Made by a program: the position numbers and the translations under genes. Below are positions 45,871-57,149 of a DNA stretch of 64,000 nucleotides, piece after piece. The stretch is from Aphelocoma coerulescens (lineage: Eukaryota > Chordata > Aves > Passeriformes > Corvidae): the NCBI RefSeq assembly GCF_041296385.1, contig NC_091023.1, positions 20,426,924 through 20,490,923 on the forward strand, given 5' to 3'. Numbering within the stretch: position 1 is the first letter of the stretch; every line of letters starts with the position of its first letter. The notes beneath the pieces were generated by a model, which did no database searches, was not told the DNA's origin, and worked only from the letters and a program-made list of their open reading frames with translations.

Positions 45871-48800
45871 ACTAAACCTCAGTGAACAAGAAGAGCCTAT
45901 TTAGCAGTCTGTCTTGGAGGAAAAATTCATATCTTTTATCTGCCTTATTCCTCCCTCTTTTCAAATGAAAGTGGTTTTTTTATCTCTCCTGAATTTATTT
46001 TTATGAGGCACAATAAAGCTGTGTCACCCCCCACACCTCCCCATCCTAAATAACACCCCCACCTCGTGGAATGGCTCAGCTCTTGAGAGGTGCCTTTGTC
46101 ATGCTGTTGTGTGGTGAAAACCATCTGCACCCAGCTGGGCAGAGGATGCTGAGCTGACCCAACATGCTGCTGTCACCAATGCTGTCCACGTGTGACATCA
46201 GCAATGTCACCTCTCTGCTCCTGCGTGCTCTGTGTGAGGCACCACAGTGTCCATGCTGGGCAGAAGTGAGCTGCCTTAAAATTGTATAAATACTCCCTTC
46301 CAAATATTTCATTCTCCTCCATGAATTGCCACTGTGCATTTCAGATTTGCCCCAAGCTGAGCCCTGTAACATAAATCCCAGATATTTTACTGTTCCCAAC
46401 CTTCCCAATTTGGTTGTCTGGGTTCTTCTGAATGTTTGATCCTACTGGAAAGATGGTAACCACCACACTCCTCTTAACAATGCCCAGCTCAGCCATTCCA
46501 AGCCTCTTCCATCACATAAATAACTACTAAGGGTAGCAACAGTCTTAATAGAATGTCCATCCCCCCCAGACCTCTGTTATACATTTAACACCTGTGAAGG
46601 TCACTGGAGTCCGTGTAGCTAAACACACCCCTTTGTGCTGAAGTGACAACTTAAAAGTCCCTTAATTGCCCCCATGCTGGGGACAACCCAGCCCTGGCCA
46701 CCCCTCTATGGTCTCAGGAGCATCACAGAGGGGGTTTCTGTGCCAGAGGGGTAAACTTTAATGGGAGATGCAGCAGTGCTCCCATGGCAGGCAGAATCTT
46801 CATCATCATTAATTATTCCTCCTTCCCTCACCTTTCCACTTGGGGTTTAGCTCAGCCTTGATAAAAGAGGGGTTATTTCTTTAATGGGAAAAAAAAAGTC
46901 AGAAATGCATCTCACAATTACAGAGTTCAGTCTAATTAGGACTGAAAAACACACATGTGATTGTGTGTCTGCTCCTGAGATTCCCTTTCAGTGTTAAATA
47001 TGTGTGGAGCACTTTCCCTGCTAAATGACATTTTTCTCACAGTTCACAGGGAGGAAAAGGAGAGAGTTCTGTGCTGCTGCACCTCAGGTAGGTCTGTTCC
47101 CCTCCAGCCCTGCTGCAAGAACCATTCCAGAGAACTGGAAGCAGAAAGTAGCCTGGGGGTTTGGGACAACTCATGTCTGTGGAGGGAGAAAAATGTGCTG
47201 AACATAGAAATAGGTCAGGGCTGAAGCAATGCATCCTCCAGTCGCTTCGCTTGCCTCCCTTAAATAGAGGAAACAACAGAAGCTGCATTTCTATTCAAAT
47301 TGAGGGCCTTTGGGCTCAAAAGCCCTGGTAGCAAATGCATAAAGGAGGGAAGGCAACAAATACAAGTATTTCTCCTGTACGAAGGAAATTAGAGTATATA
47401 GTGAGGGAAAGACCTCATCTGGGACACATACAGTATTTATTCCAGCCACATTTTTCAAAAGCAGCAATTGAACTCTGCGCCTGCTGAAGGATATAATTCA
47501 GTTCTCACTGAGGGAAATAGTAAAACTCTCATTTAACAGGATAACTGCTCCTACCCTCACCATTGCTCTCTGCCTGTGGGTGCAGTGATCCCTGCTTGGG
47601 CTGCCCACCCACCCCCCCACCACTCCATGCAGTGTCCAGTGCCAGGGGGATCATGGTCCAACCTTGCCACTTTCCCAGTGTGTCCTTCCCCAGTGGAAAA
47701 ATGCAGCCATGTGTACCAGCAACACATACTTGCACTGCAGAGGATGTGGCATTATTTTATAAAAAGATGTATTTGGAGCTGCAGGGTGTGCATGTTCCAT
47801 GTGAATGGACTGGGCATTCACCCCCCTATCATGACCTTAGCAGCAATGTGTGAAGAAGGGGGAAGGGGGATGTAGGATCCAGGACAAGTGTTCCCGCACT
47901 TGTCCCACAGTGGCTGGAGAAGGGGACTGTGTGAGAAGAGGCAGAAGAAAGATCAGAGCCCAGTAAAAAGGTCAGCCAGGCTCTCTCAACCCTGCATCCT
48001 CCCCCAGTGAGGAAGTGATAACCTTCTTTACATCATAACTTGTCAAAAATATAAACATAATATATCAGCCTGGATGTGTCAACTAAAGCCAGGGAGAAAA
48101 ATGTCTCTGGGACACAGCCAGACTCCAAGGAGTGCCTGGCTGCAGTGCCTGAGTCATGCTTGCACATTGCAGCACACATATTTCATTTCAGTCCACTTCT
48201 CAGTTTTTGTGTTTATTTTGTCTCACATCATCCAGGTGGGGTGGTGGCACTGCCAGGACGGAGTTATGGCATTGCCAAGTGTGTTTCCATGGTGTGGCAG
48301 CCTGGCATTGAGGGGTGAGTGATGGCACAGCTCACACCATCCTGGGTCAAGAGCTCACTGCAGCAGTCTTACATTTCTGCTTGAGGGTCCAGAAAACTGA
48401 CACAGCAGGGAGAAACAATAATAGAAAAATCAAAATGAAAGAGGAAGATGCAGAGCCCAGAGTATGAGACTGTCAAATTGCTTGTGAAGCTGCCCAGGAG
48501 ACAGAGGAAGATGGAAAAAAATGGAGAAACTTCACTTGACTTTGGTCGGTTGGAAAGGAGATGAAGAACTCACTGCTGATTCATTGAGGCTTCCTCAACA
48601 CCTTTCATTGGTTTTGTACCAGCCCTTTCTGCTCAGATTTCCTTCAAAGATGCCAGAAGGACTATGGGAGAAACCCTTTGTGAAAATTCAGCCTGAGATC
48701 ATCATTTTCTGGGTTATTCTCATTTCCACTGCAGCTCCAACCACCAGAACTGTTGCTGGACCCTTCCCATCACGGGACATGTGAAGTCCACTTGTGGTCC

Positions 48801-49489
48801 TGTAAAATTGCTGGAAAAATTGGGAATGGCAAAGAGATCATTATATGACTGTTACTCCTTTGTGTTCTTTTAAGGTAGTTGTTTGGCAAGAGGGGACTGT
48901 GCACACCTGGAAGCAGAAACACCAGCACTGCTGGGAGACAAAGGCAGAGAGAGAAAGCAAAAGGCTGAGATGAGGGTGGAGCACCAGAGACAGCCCCATC
49001 CTGGCATGCCAGTAGGCAATTAAATGAAATAGTATTTGCTGTCAAGTTTCCATGTTTTCATAGTGTCCCTTTCAAAAAACACTGCACATTATGATGCTAT
49101 AAATCCTTATTCTCTACATCTTCACAACCAGAAGCTTCCCATTACCCAAAAGAAGGGTGAATCTCATGAGACACATTAATGACATTGAAAACTCCTTTTG
49201 TTATCTTAAACCTCGATTAATCAACCTTATTTAGTACATGATAGTGGGATAATTGAAGGTGTCCCTGAATTAAAAAAAAAAAAGTGCAATAAATACTTTA
49301 GCATCTGCAGCTCCTTTTTCTTATTACAGAGATATTGATGCTTCCTGGAAAGCCTTGTGAAATCCTCTGCTTGAGGACAGTTCCACTGATCTATATTTTC
49401 GGGGCATGTTAGCTGGGGTTCCTGTTTGTAGCATTTTTAGCAGGAGAGCAGGATTGCTGCTTCTCACAAACCCATCTGTTCCTGCTGCT

Positions 49490-49780
49490 CATTCACAACC
49501 TGGAGCCACAGCCTCCTGTCATCTCGCTGTCACTTCGGAAAATAATAACTGTGGGAGGACAATATAATGGATTGTTCACCGGCGTATTCCTAGATATTAA
49601 AAGTACAATTTGGGGGTTGGTTCCAGAAAAATGGCAAATTATTTTGTATGAGTTTAACATAATTATGAGCAAATTAGGCTTGATCCTCATCTCACTTGGG
49701 TCTACATTCACTCACAGCTCGTGGAGCTGGCTGATATTTTTGGAATGTGAAGTCTTCTGTGACATTTTTTACAACAGAGG
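49490..49780. promoter_or_regulatory. possible conserved non-coding element
   Basis: Unique block with 'tctcgctgtcacttcggaaa', 'ggattgttcaccggcgtatt', 'ggcaaattattttgtatgag' and 'aacataattatgagcaaat' (near-palindromic TAATTA). Two long chance frames cross it on the two strands; neither encodes a known protein. Confidence 0.28.
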
Positions 49781-49867
49781 TAATTTGGAGAGAAAAGTTC
49801 TGCAATTTTTCTGGGCTTATTTTCTGCTTCCTTTTTGGCTTTTTTTCTTATTTCAGTAAACACATGC

Positions 49868-49883
49868 AAAAAAAAAAAAAAAT
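49868..49883 (+). repeat. A16 homopolymer
   Basis: Sixteen consecutive A after 'cacatgc'. A second A-run of similar length begins 238 bases later (50122). Confidence 0.95.
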
Positions 49884-50121
49884 CTTGCAAGACTTTTCCA
49901 CAAAGAGAACAACATTTTGTGTTTTCTTGAGAGCATATTGTCAGGCAACAGAGGAACACAACAGAGGCAATTTGGGCAGAGAGAGTTGTTGCCCAGATAG
50001 TTTTATGTCCTCTAAAGCTGCCTTTGTCCCCCTGTATTGTCAGGGTCCATCAAATTCTGCTGCTCCAACTGACTGCCAAGGGAAGCTGCGAAAAAATTTT
50101 TGCCAATGATGCTTTGCATGT

Positions 50122-50138
50122 AAAAAAAAAAAAAAAAA
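50122..50138 (+). repeat. A17 homopolymer
   Basis: Seventeen consecutive A after 'ctttgcatgt', followed by 'ggggaatttaaagggaattt', itself a small direct repeat of 'gggaattt'. Confidence 0.95.
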
Positions 50139-50827
50139 GGGGAATTTAAAGGGAATTTCGGCAATTATTATATTGGCATTATTAAAAATAGGCTTTGGAT
50201 AAAATACTGAGGGAAGAACTAAGCTCCAATACTATAAGCCAGACGGAAAGCATCCTCTCTCCTTCCTACTGCTCTTTTTCTCCACTGTGAAAATCAAGAT
50301 GAACAAATTTCCCCTTTATTTCCCAGACAGTATTTTCTCTTTGAGTAAAAATATAAGAGATCACAGGAAGATAAAAAGGTCCTTTTCAAAATTGCTTCAG
50401 CTTTTCCCAGGGTTTTATGGTTTCAATTAACATCATTGGCCAGTGTCCTCTGAGGCCTGAGGAAATGCAATGACAGCACCAATGATCCTCATGACTGATG
50501 GACTTTTTGTCAGATGCTTTTAAGAACCAAAACCTGGATATTGTGGGCCCAAATGTGTGCAAACTGAGTAACACACAGATACCAGTGGTAACCAGGGCCC
50601 AGGATCCCAATGGAAAGGGCTTGTTTGGGAGCATCTCCAACACTGCAGAGCCTAACGTGGGGAAAGAAAAACCCTTCCTGGTGATGGCTCCTCCCCTCTT
50701 CTTGCCATTTGTATTCTCTCTTATTATTAAAAAGAAAAATGTTTTCAAAATCCCCCATCCTTTTCCAGCACCCTCCAGGAGGTGGGAACCTGGAGCACAT
50801 CTCCTGTTTCTGGGATCACACAATCCA

Positions 50828-50846
50828 CAGCTGCAGCTGCAGCTCA
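50828..50846 (+). repeat. (CAGCTG)n short tandem
   Basis: About three copies of cagctg (cagctgcagctgcagctc). The unit is itself a palindromic E-box, so the array gives tandem CAGCTG sites of the kind bound by bHLH factors. Function is not shown. Confidence 0.8.
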
Positions 50847-52096
50847 GGCAGGTTAAGGGCAGTGGGATGAGGACTGAGTCCCAGACAAGGGTGGATGTGG
50901 CTCCCTGGATGTGCTCAGGCCATTCAGCTGTTGTTTTAGTGGTGGTGATTTATGCCATCTTCACCTACTGAGTTATTTATGACTGATCTTTCTGGAAAAA
51001 AAAGTACTTCAGCCCTCAATAGGTGCATTGCTTTGGGCTAAGCACGTGGGCACTGGGGACAGAAAACAACCAGGGGAACACACCAGCCATTTAATGTGTC
51101 TCAGGACTTCAGGCTGAGGACAAATAAAACCCCTGCATCACCAGAGCTCACTGCTAAATGATAACTTAAGCCAATTATACGTGCCTCATTCATCTTTTAG
51201 ATAAGAAGCAGAGAGAAATAGTTTTTCTATTTCCATAATCACGCCACTAACTCGACAAAACGTGATAATCCATAATGAGCTAGGAAGAGAATTAAATGGA
51301 GAACAGGGTCTTTTGATGACTTGCCAGTTTTCTCTAACATCATTCATACAGGTTATTGACACAGGACCAATTTTTCACCCTCACTTTGACAGGACTCCCA
51401 TTATTACTGCTGAAAAATGGCAGGCACAAATGTTTGCAGGCACATTTTGGTACCTTAATTTAAGTTTTCCTCAGATTTACAAGTCCTTAATTGTACATAC
51501 AAGCCAGGTGCCCAGGAAATAATGTCATGTGCAAACAGCTGCAAATACTATTTCTGTGTGATTGGAAGCTGGTCTCCAAACCTGGCCCTCAATAACCACA
51601 AAGTGGGTTTTCCTCCTCATGAAACACACTTTGTCACCCTTATTGGCCAGCAATGAACTGGAAATAAATTTCTTAGACACCAACTCCAGGCGAGAATTTG
51701 AGATGGTTTTACAAAGTGTCAGGGAACAGAAAGCCAAAAATTCTGGGAGGAGATTTGTGGAGGAAAATACAGCTTAGTCTGAGTTCTCTAAAGCTTTGGG
51801 AAAAAAATTTTAAATACTGTGACTCCTGACTCCTGTGTTTTCAGCTCTGCAAGGAGAGCATACACCTTGGCCACCTCAAAAAGTCTGTCTTTTGGGTTTC
51901 CTTTCCCCCAGCCCTTTCCTCTGAGTCCAGACATGCCTCAGCCCTGGCAGGACAGCCAAGGAGATCTGCAGCCACATGCTGAATACCACATTGCCAATAA
52001 CATGTCAATTTTATCTCTCTCCCAGGACACCAGCACTTTTTTCCAATAAAATGCCAATTTCATTTTAAAAAGACTTCTCCACCTCTCACATTCATG

Positions 52097-52118
52097 AAAA
52101 GAAAAAAAAAAAAAAAAA
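52097..52118 (+). repeat. A4-G-A17 tract
   Basis: A-run interrupted by one G, preceded by 'cacattcatg'. Simple sequence. Confidence 0.93.
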
Positions 52119-52739
52119 GACTTGCAAGGATTAAAGAAGAACTCCATATTTATTATTTCCATTGAACTTCCCACAGTTCTGTAAAGGACTTTTTCTCTGG
52201 GTGCTGAAGTGCCCCCGTTGGGTCTGGACACCTCTGTGGCCATCGGGTCCCACAGCGTGAGGGACCACAGTGCTGATGGCCCCGTGCCACCCTGGGGACT
52301 GGGGTTTCTAACAGAGCCACTATGGTGCTTTACCCCAAAAATGCATCACCCCAGTGGCCTCCTGGCAGGGAATTTGATGGAAGGTGAGTACATGAATATC
52401 CTCCTCAGATGCTTCTTCATTCTTCTCTTTTTTTCAGTTTCTCAGCTCACTCAGTTTGAGGTTGGGATGCACAGTCTGGTAAATATGACAGCAACAAGGA
52501 ATTTTTTAAAAAGTCTTTTCCTGGTCATTACTTATTGATTGCTTTACAGAAAACTCCACTGGGACTGAAAGGGGGATGGAAATTCTTTCTGAAAAGCATT
52601 AATCCCTCGTTTTTAAGGAGATTGAGTTAGATTTTTGAGCTTTTTCAAAGTAGAAGCTGCAGGAGTGGAGTTTTCTTCAGCTCAGACATCTCAGCTAGAG
52701 CCATTAAGAGATGGACAGAGGGGAAAAACCTTTACAGAA

Positions 52740-52753
52740 TTTTTTTTTTTTTT
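52740..52753 (+). repeat. T14 homopolymer
   Basis: Fourteen consecutive T. No retrogene body is seen on the minus strand next to it. Confidence 0.93.
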
Positions 52754-53128
52754 GGTCAGATAGTTCCCATAGGGTCACCCTGCTTTCCCCAGCACTAAAG
52801 CTCTCATTGCTGAGAGGAGGACCAGGTTGTGTATGAATTAAACTTGAGAGCTTGTGCCCATCAGAGACAAGCAGGTCAGCATCAATTTGCAGTTTGTACA
52901 AATTAATACTATGTCATGAGAAAATTCAATACAGCAACTTTTGTGTAAAACCACCGTGGGGTGCTTAGGAAATAAAACACACTAAAATGTCATGTGCAAG
53001 GTCTGCTCTCCACCAAATGCTAAATGTTAGTGCCCTAAGCAGAAGGGATACTTATTCTTAAACCTGCAAGCACTTATTGATTTTTATTCCATCCTGACCA
53101 TGGTTGAAATACAGGTTGAAAGAACAGC

Positions 53129-53167
53129 CCCACCACTAGTGGGGTGTCCCCCAGCCTGGGGACACCC
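53129..53167. other. two adjacent GC-rich stem-loops
   Basis: First stem: ccccac / gtgggg (53129-53144). Overlapping its end, a second perfect 10-base stem: gggtgtcccc, loop cagcct, ggggacaccc (53142-53167). A third partial copy of the arm (ctggggacac) follows. The two stems share bases, so they are mutually exclusive structures. They sit about 115 bases before a CR1 insertion. Confidence 0.7.
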
Positions 53168-53283
53168 TTTGGCTGGGGACACACGACGTGGGTGCTTTAA
53201 AGCACTGGCAGCATCGTGAGCATCTTGTGTAGACATCTGGGTTTTAAATATCACACACTGCTGTGTAAAACTCATCAGAATGT

Positions 53284-53470
53284 CTGCTGTGAGGGTGCTG
53301 AGGCCCTGGCACAGGTTGCCCAGAGAAGCTGTGGCTGCCCCATCCCTGGAAGTGACCAAGGCTGGGCTGGATGGGACTTGGAGCAACCTGGGATAGGGGA
53401 AGGTGTCCCTGCCCGTGGCAGGGGGTTGGAACTAACAATCTACAGCCCAAACCATTCTCAAATACTATGA
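53284..53470 (+). mobile_element. CR1 LINE 3' end, sense orientation
   Basis: Sense CR1 running from 'ctgtgagggtgctgaggccc' through 'tggcacaggttgcccagaga', 'agctgtggctgccccatccc', 'ggatgggacttggagcaacc' and 'tgcccgtggcagggggttgg' to a worn terminal repeat (aatactatga). The normal 'aaggtcccttccaaccc' stretch is partly replaced by 'aactaacaatctacagccc', a small internal rearrangement. It is the same subfamily type as the 10302 copy but in the opposite direction, and it lies just after a hairpin cluster at 53129-53167. Confidence 0.93.
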
Positions 53471-53814
53471 AAATAACTTTCAGTCATTGAAGGGTTGGAG
53501 GGGAGAGGGATTGCCCCCAGGGCTGTTTGCACAGGCAGCCTCCACGCTGCTGGGGGCAGAGCTTTCTCTGGCACACCTGAACACACCGGCCTTGAGACAG
53601 CCTCGTCTAGCAGGCTATAAAAGCATGAAAAGCAGAGCAATAAATAGATCAGGAGTGATAAAAAGTGCTGAGGAGGACATAAGAAAGGAGCCTGACAAAG
53701 TTCACGGCCGGTGCAGGGTGGGCATTTCCTTCATCAGGATAACAGAATACACCCAGGCTCTTTGCAGTGCCTTGCTGGCTGTTCCCATCCAAGCCTGGTC
53801 CAGGGTAGGGTTGA

Positions 53815-53825
53815 TTTTTTTTTTT
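53815..53825 (+). repeat. T11 homopolymer
   Basis: Eleven T followed by 'ctcccctc', a pyrimidine run. Confidence 0.9.
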
Positions 53826-54486
53826 CTCCCCTCAAAAAGCTGTTCTCCACACCTTCAGTGTGGGCTGTGGGATAAAATCACTGCCATTTTGGGAGTGCAA
53901 ATCAGCTCTACCTGCCATGGAGCTGGCAGAGATTTACCACTGTCATTTAGCACACCACTCATAGATTAAAGGGGCTTGTCCTTTTCACTTCACCTTATTT
54001 ACGATTTTCAAACGATAAAGCATTCAGGGAGAAATTATGGCTCTGTAAAGCCATAGATGTGTCCACGTTCATCCCCCATAAATGTACCTGAGGGCTGGAA
54101 GTTCATCAGTTTGAATTCAGGAATGAATCTGAACCAGAGCCAAGCAAATATTGGACCTAGACCAGCTTGGGTTTGGACCAGCTTTACAAAAACCCCTTTG
54201 CTTTGGGATTTCCAGCAAGGTGCAGCCCGTTGGTGTTCTAGTCTGGGCTTCACACAACCCAGTGTTGCCCAAATGTTTATGAATTTTTAATGAAAATTTA
54301 GTGAGGCTGTATTTTTCAAGGCTGTTTTTTCCATGTGGCCGAGTCCCTGTGCAGCACTGGGGGTGTGCAGGAGGGATTTACAGCAGGGACACGTCTTTAG
54401 GGCTCAGAGCCCCCTTGTCTGCCAGGCCAGCAGCCAGCTTGGCTTTCCTGCCTCCATGGACGTGTTTAATTATTCCCAAGAGACCG

Positions 54487-54522
54487 GGGAAAAAAAAATA
54501 GAAATAAAAAAAGGAAATAAAA
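54487..54522 (+). repeat. A-rich low-complexity tract
   Basis: Mostly A with scattered G and T (aaaaaaaaatagaaataaaa, then aaaggaaataaaag). Confidence 0.85.
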
Positions 54523-55230
54523 GGACAGTGTGTGCTGAGCCCTGGGCTTGAAAAGAGGCTCTCAACAGTTTCCAAAAGTGCTGAGCTGGCATGTGTTTGT
54601 TTGCACATGTGGGTCTCCATGGAAAAGCTCTTGTGCTGGGAGGGACGGCCCTGTGGCTGCAGCAGGGAGAGCTCCTGCACGAGGCACCGACACCGGCCAC
54701 ATCCTGCCATGGGGCTCTGGCCATTCCTGCTCCTTCACAGCCCCAGCTTCGACCTCTTCACTCGGATATTACAGCTGTGCTTTGCTACAGCACTCCTCTG
54801 TTCAGCCCACGGGGGCTGCAGATCTCCAGAGGGGATGCATTCCATGGTGCAAGCAAAGGGATGTGGCCCTGGCTGGCTGCAGAGCCCAGCTGTGGGTACA
54901 GGGATGTGCCACAGCACAGAGCTGACACAGGGCCAGGAGAACTTTGTCCCTGTGGTGCATGAGAACAGTCACACATGTGAAGGATTCAGTTAATGCTGGA
55001 CCAGTCTGGCACGTAGAACATGTAAGAGCTGATGCAGTTTGGAACCCAGCAGTCCTTGCCCAGCTAAGGAGAGCTTGGAGTTTAGCATCACGTTAATTAA
55101 TGTAACTTTTTAAAACAGTTTTCCTCAGCTCAGACCTGCACCTTGGCTCCTCACCTGGGTTGCCCATCCTGCACCCCTCAAGTGGTGACAGAGTGCCTGG
55201 GCCACACCACGTGGCACTGACCGTACTCAC

Positions 55231-55284
55231 CCCAATGCTGCCAAGCCACAGCCAAAAGGACACAGGCTTGCCCTCGTGTACACA
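55231..55284 (-). other. candidate micro-exon, 54 nt
   Basis: Minus strand: acceptor 'ctggcttcctaaacctaccctgcag' and donor TTGGG|gtgagtacgg enclose 18 open codons (CVHEGKPVSFWLWLGSIG). Both splice sites are good. The product is unidentified and no partner exon was found nearby. Confidence 0.12.
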
Positions 55285-55599
55285 CTGCAGGGTAGGTTTA
55301 GGAAGCCAGAGGTTGTTATTTTTTCCACTAATTGTTTTATCCAGCAGACACTGGACTCCCAGGGACCCCCCCCTTCAGTACTCACATCACTGTTTTTAGA
55401 GGGCTGGACCAATCCTGACTGCCAGCTCCTGCCTCTCACTGCCAAGCACTCCCCCCTTTTGCCATGGACAATCCCATACCTTATGTGTGCTTATTCCCAC
55501 TGCTAGGAACTCATTTTCTTAGGCACGGTGTATCTGTCAAAAAAAGAGAAGAAATAAAATAATGTGAGAGGTTAAAAAGTGGATGGACTCATTGCATTA

Positions 55600-55770
55600 C
55601 TCACACAAAGGTGAGCAGGAGCTGGCACCTGAATATGCAAACAGCACACAGCCCTAAATATCCTAATGTATTTTAGAGTGGTCATTTCTAATTAGCACTT
55701 GAACCCAACACCCTGCTTAGCCTAATTAGAGCCATAACAAAAAGCTGTTCGAGCTCACATGCACACTGAA
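55600..55770. promoter_or_regulatory. possible regulatory block with paired TAATTAG sites
   Basis: 'cacctgaatatgcaaacag' (octamer-like ATGCAAA), 'gccctaaatatcctaatg', 'tttctaattagcacttg' and 'agcctaattagagcc' occur in 110 bases, followed by a second 'gaatatgcag'. No repeats recognised. Confidence 0.28.
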
Positions 55771-56110
55771 TATGCAGATCTCTAGCATCCAGCACTGCCC
55801 TGCTCCAAAGAGCAGCAGCAAGCAAAGCCTCTCAGCATCTAGCATGGATGAAAACTGGTCCCAGCATGGCCCTAAACTGGTCCCATGAAGCCAATGTGTT
55901 GAAAATCTGCACCATTAACTCCATTAAAATGCTTTAAATGTAAATCTGAAAGGTTTTGATGAGAGTTATGTTACTGGGGGAAAAGAAGGCAAACCCACGG
56001 TTTGGGAGATACTGCATTTATTTTTTGCATCTCTAATCCAGAAAATTTTACAGTCTAATTTAAACCAGGAAACAGAAGGAAGATAGATGAGGAGGAGGAA
56101 TAGCAGGGGA

Positions 56111-56405
56111 GAATCATAAAATGGTTTGGGCTGGAAAGGTTTTTTAAAAGCCATCTAGTCCAACCCCCTGCAACAAACAGGGCCATCTTCCATCAGACCA
56201 GTTTGCTCAGATCCCTGTCCAACCTGACCTCGAATGTTTCCACGGATGGGTCATCCGCGACCTCTCCAGGCAACCTATGTCAGTGTTTCACCACTTTCGT
56301 TGTAAAAAAATTCTCCCCTGACCCTCTTTTAGGGTCAAGCCATCACCCCTTGTCCTATCCCAGCGTGCCCTGCTGGGAATTCTGTCCCCATCTTTCTTTC
56401 AACAC
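56111..56405 (-). mobile_element. CR1 LINE 3' end, about 295 bp, CpG-rich
   Basis: Antisense CR1: 'gaatcataaaatggtttggg', 'ctggaaaggttttttaaaag', 'ccatctagtccaaccccctg', 'ccagtttgctcagatccctg', 'ccaacctgacctcgaatgtt', 'ccatcaccccttgtcctatc', ending near 'ttctgtccccatctttcttt'. It keeps several CpG dinucleotides (tcgaa, cacgg, tccgcgacc) that most genomic CR1 copies lose by methylation-driven decay. It forms the left part of the CpG-dense patch described separately. Confidence 0.93.
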
Positions 56406-56880
56406 CGAGCAGAACCCAGCTCACAGGTGGCTGTTCCAGGGCTGGCACCGGGAGGGTCAAAGGCACCATGTGGCTCTGCAGATCTGCCAGGCCAGACAAA
56501 ACAGGCGTCACTTCCAAACCTTGCTGGTTTCAAGCGAACACACCCCTGCACATCCACGAAACAAACGCTGAAAAGCTGCTCTGCCCCGTCTGCACACGCC
56601 TCATTTTCAGAGCTGGATTTAGCCGAGCACCGGGAGGATTTCATTGTGAATGGAGAGAAGGGGTGCTAGCAGCTCCATGGAAACCCGGCCAGCTGGGATT
56701 GGCGGCCGTAGCCAGGCTCAGCAGCAGCGACACCGCCGAAAGTACATGCACTGTTAATATTTAACACGGAGCAGGGACGTGGTAAAACCTAGCAACCCCT
56801 CGGCAGTGGTTATGCAATTCACCATTAATAGCTCAGAGGGATCCAGCATCGTCTTAACACCCCTAAGTTCCCCTCCCCCG
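56220..56880. promoter_or_regulatory. CpG-dense patch
   Basis: By eye this stretch has far more CpG dinucleotides than the rest of the window: clusters such as 'ggcggccgtagcc', 'agcgacaccgccgaaag', 'catccgcgacc' and 'gccgagcaccggg'. It starts inside the CR1 at 56111-56405 and continues about 475 bases into unique sequence. It also has an inverted CCAAT-type word (gattgg, 56697-56702), an X-box-half word 'ccatggaaac' (56675-56684) and 'cctagcaac' (56788-56796). It could be a small orphan CpG island (alternative promoter, lncRNA promoter or enhancer). No TSS element such as TATA is clear. Confidence 0.35.
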
Positions 56881-57052
56881 TTTCTATATGTGAGGTTTTT
56901 TTCTTCCCTGTTGCTAAACCTTAAAGTGAGAGGAAACAAAGAAATCACTATTACGTAATACAGACCCACAGCCAAGTCGTATTCCTGCTGTTTTGGAAAC
57001 ATTCGGGGGAAGGCAAGTTGAAAGCTAAGAAGAGCCATGTGATAGGATCCTA

Positions 57053-57065
57053 TTTTTTTTTTTTT
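57053..57065 (+). repeat. T13 homopolymer leading a pyrimidine tract
   Basis: Thirteen T followed by 'cttccttccattttctaat' and 'ttcccag'. Together they form a strong-looking splice acceptor for the candidate exon at 57092. Confidence 0.93.
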
Positions 57066-57091
57066 CTTCCTTCCATTTTCTAATTTCCCAG

Positions 57092-57149
57092 TTAAATACA
57101 TTCACTTTCTCCAAGATCTGCTGGACCTCATCTATTACTGGGACACCAA
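57092..57149 (+). other. candidate exon, 58 nt, or terminal coding segment
   Basis: A very strong acceptor (T13, then cttccttccattttctaat, ttcccag) is followed by a frame reading KYIHFLQDLLDLIYYWDT. It either continues through a donor (ACACCAA|gtaagc) or ends at once in TAA (57151-57153). The peptide is amphipathic and protein-like, with leucine at regular spacing, and would enter in phase 1. I do not recognise it. No upstream partner exon was found. Confidence 0.17.

Larger units (their letters stand above)
42013..53128. other. unique non-coding DNA with many A/T homopolymers, about 11 kb
   Basis: No gene recognised. Features inside are listed separately (hairpin 45211, blocks 45600 and 49490, A-runs 49868, 50122, 52097, T14 52740, CAGCTG array 50828). 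43.1-43.4 kb is an AT-rich strip (caatttgtcatccctaatta, gtaatcatttattgttttg). The acceptor-like 'gttttcctttcag' at 45456-45468 is followed by an open frame to 45594 but no donor of quality. Confidence 0.5.

Noticed and set aside
52384..52438. Donor gtgagt and acceptor tttttttcag only about 55 bases apart
   Set aside because: Too short for a normal vertebrate intron.
54378..54993. Five or more overlapping frames of 60-153 codons
   Set aside because: GC-rich local composition explains them. No frame has a known product or splice structure.
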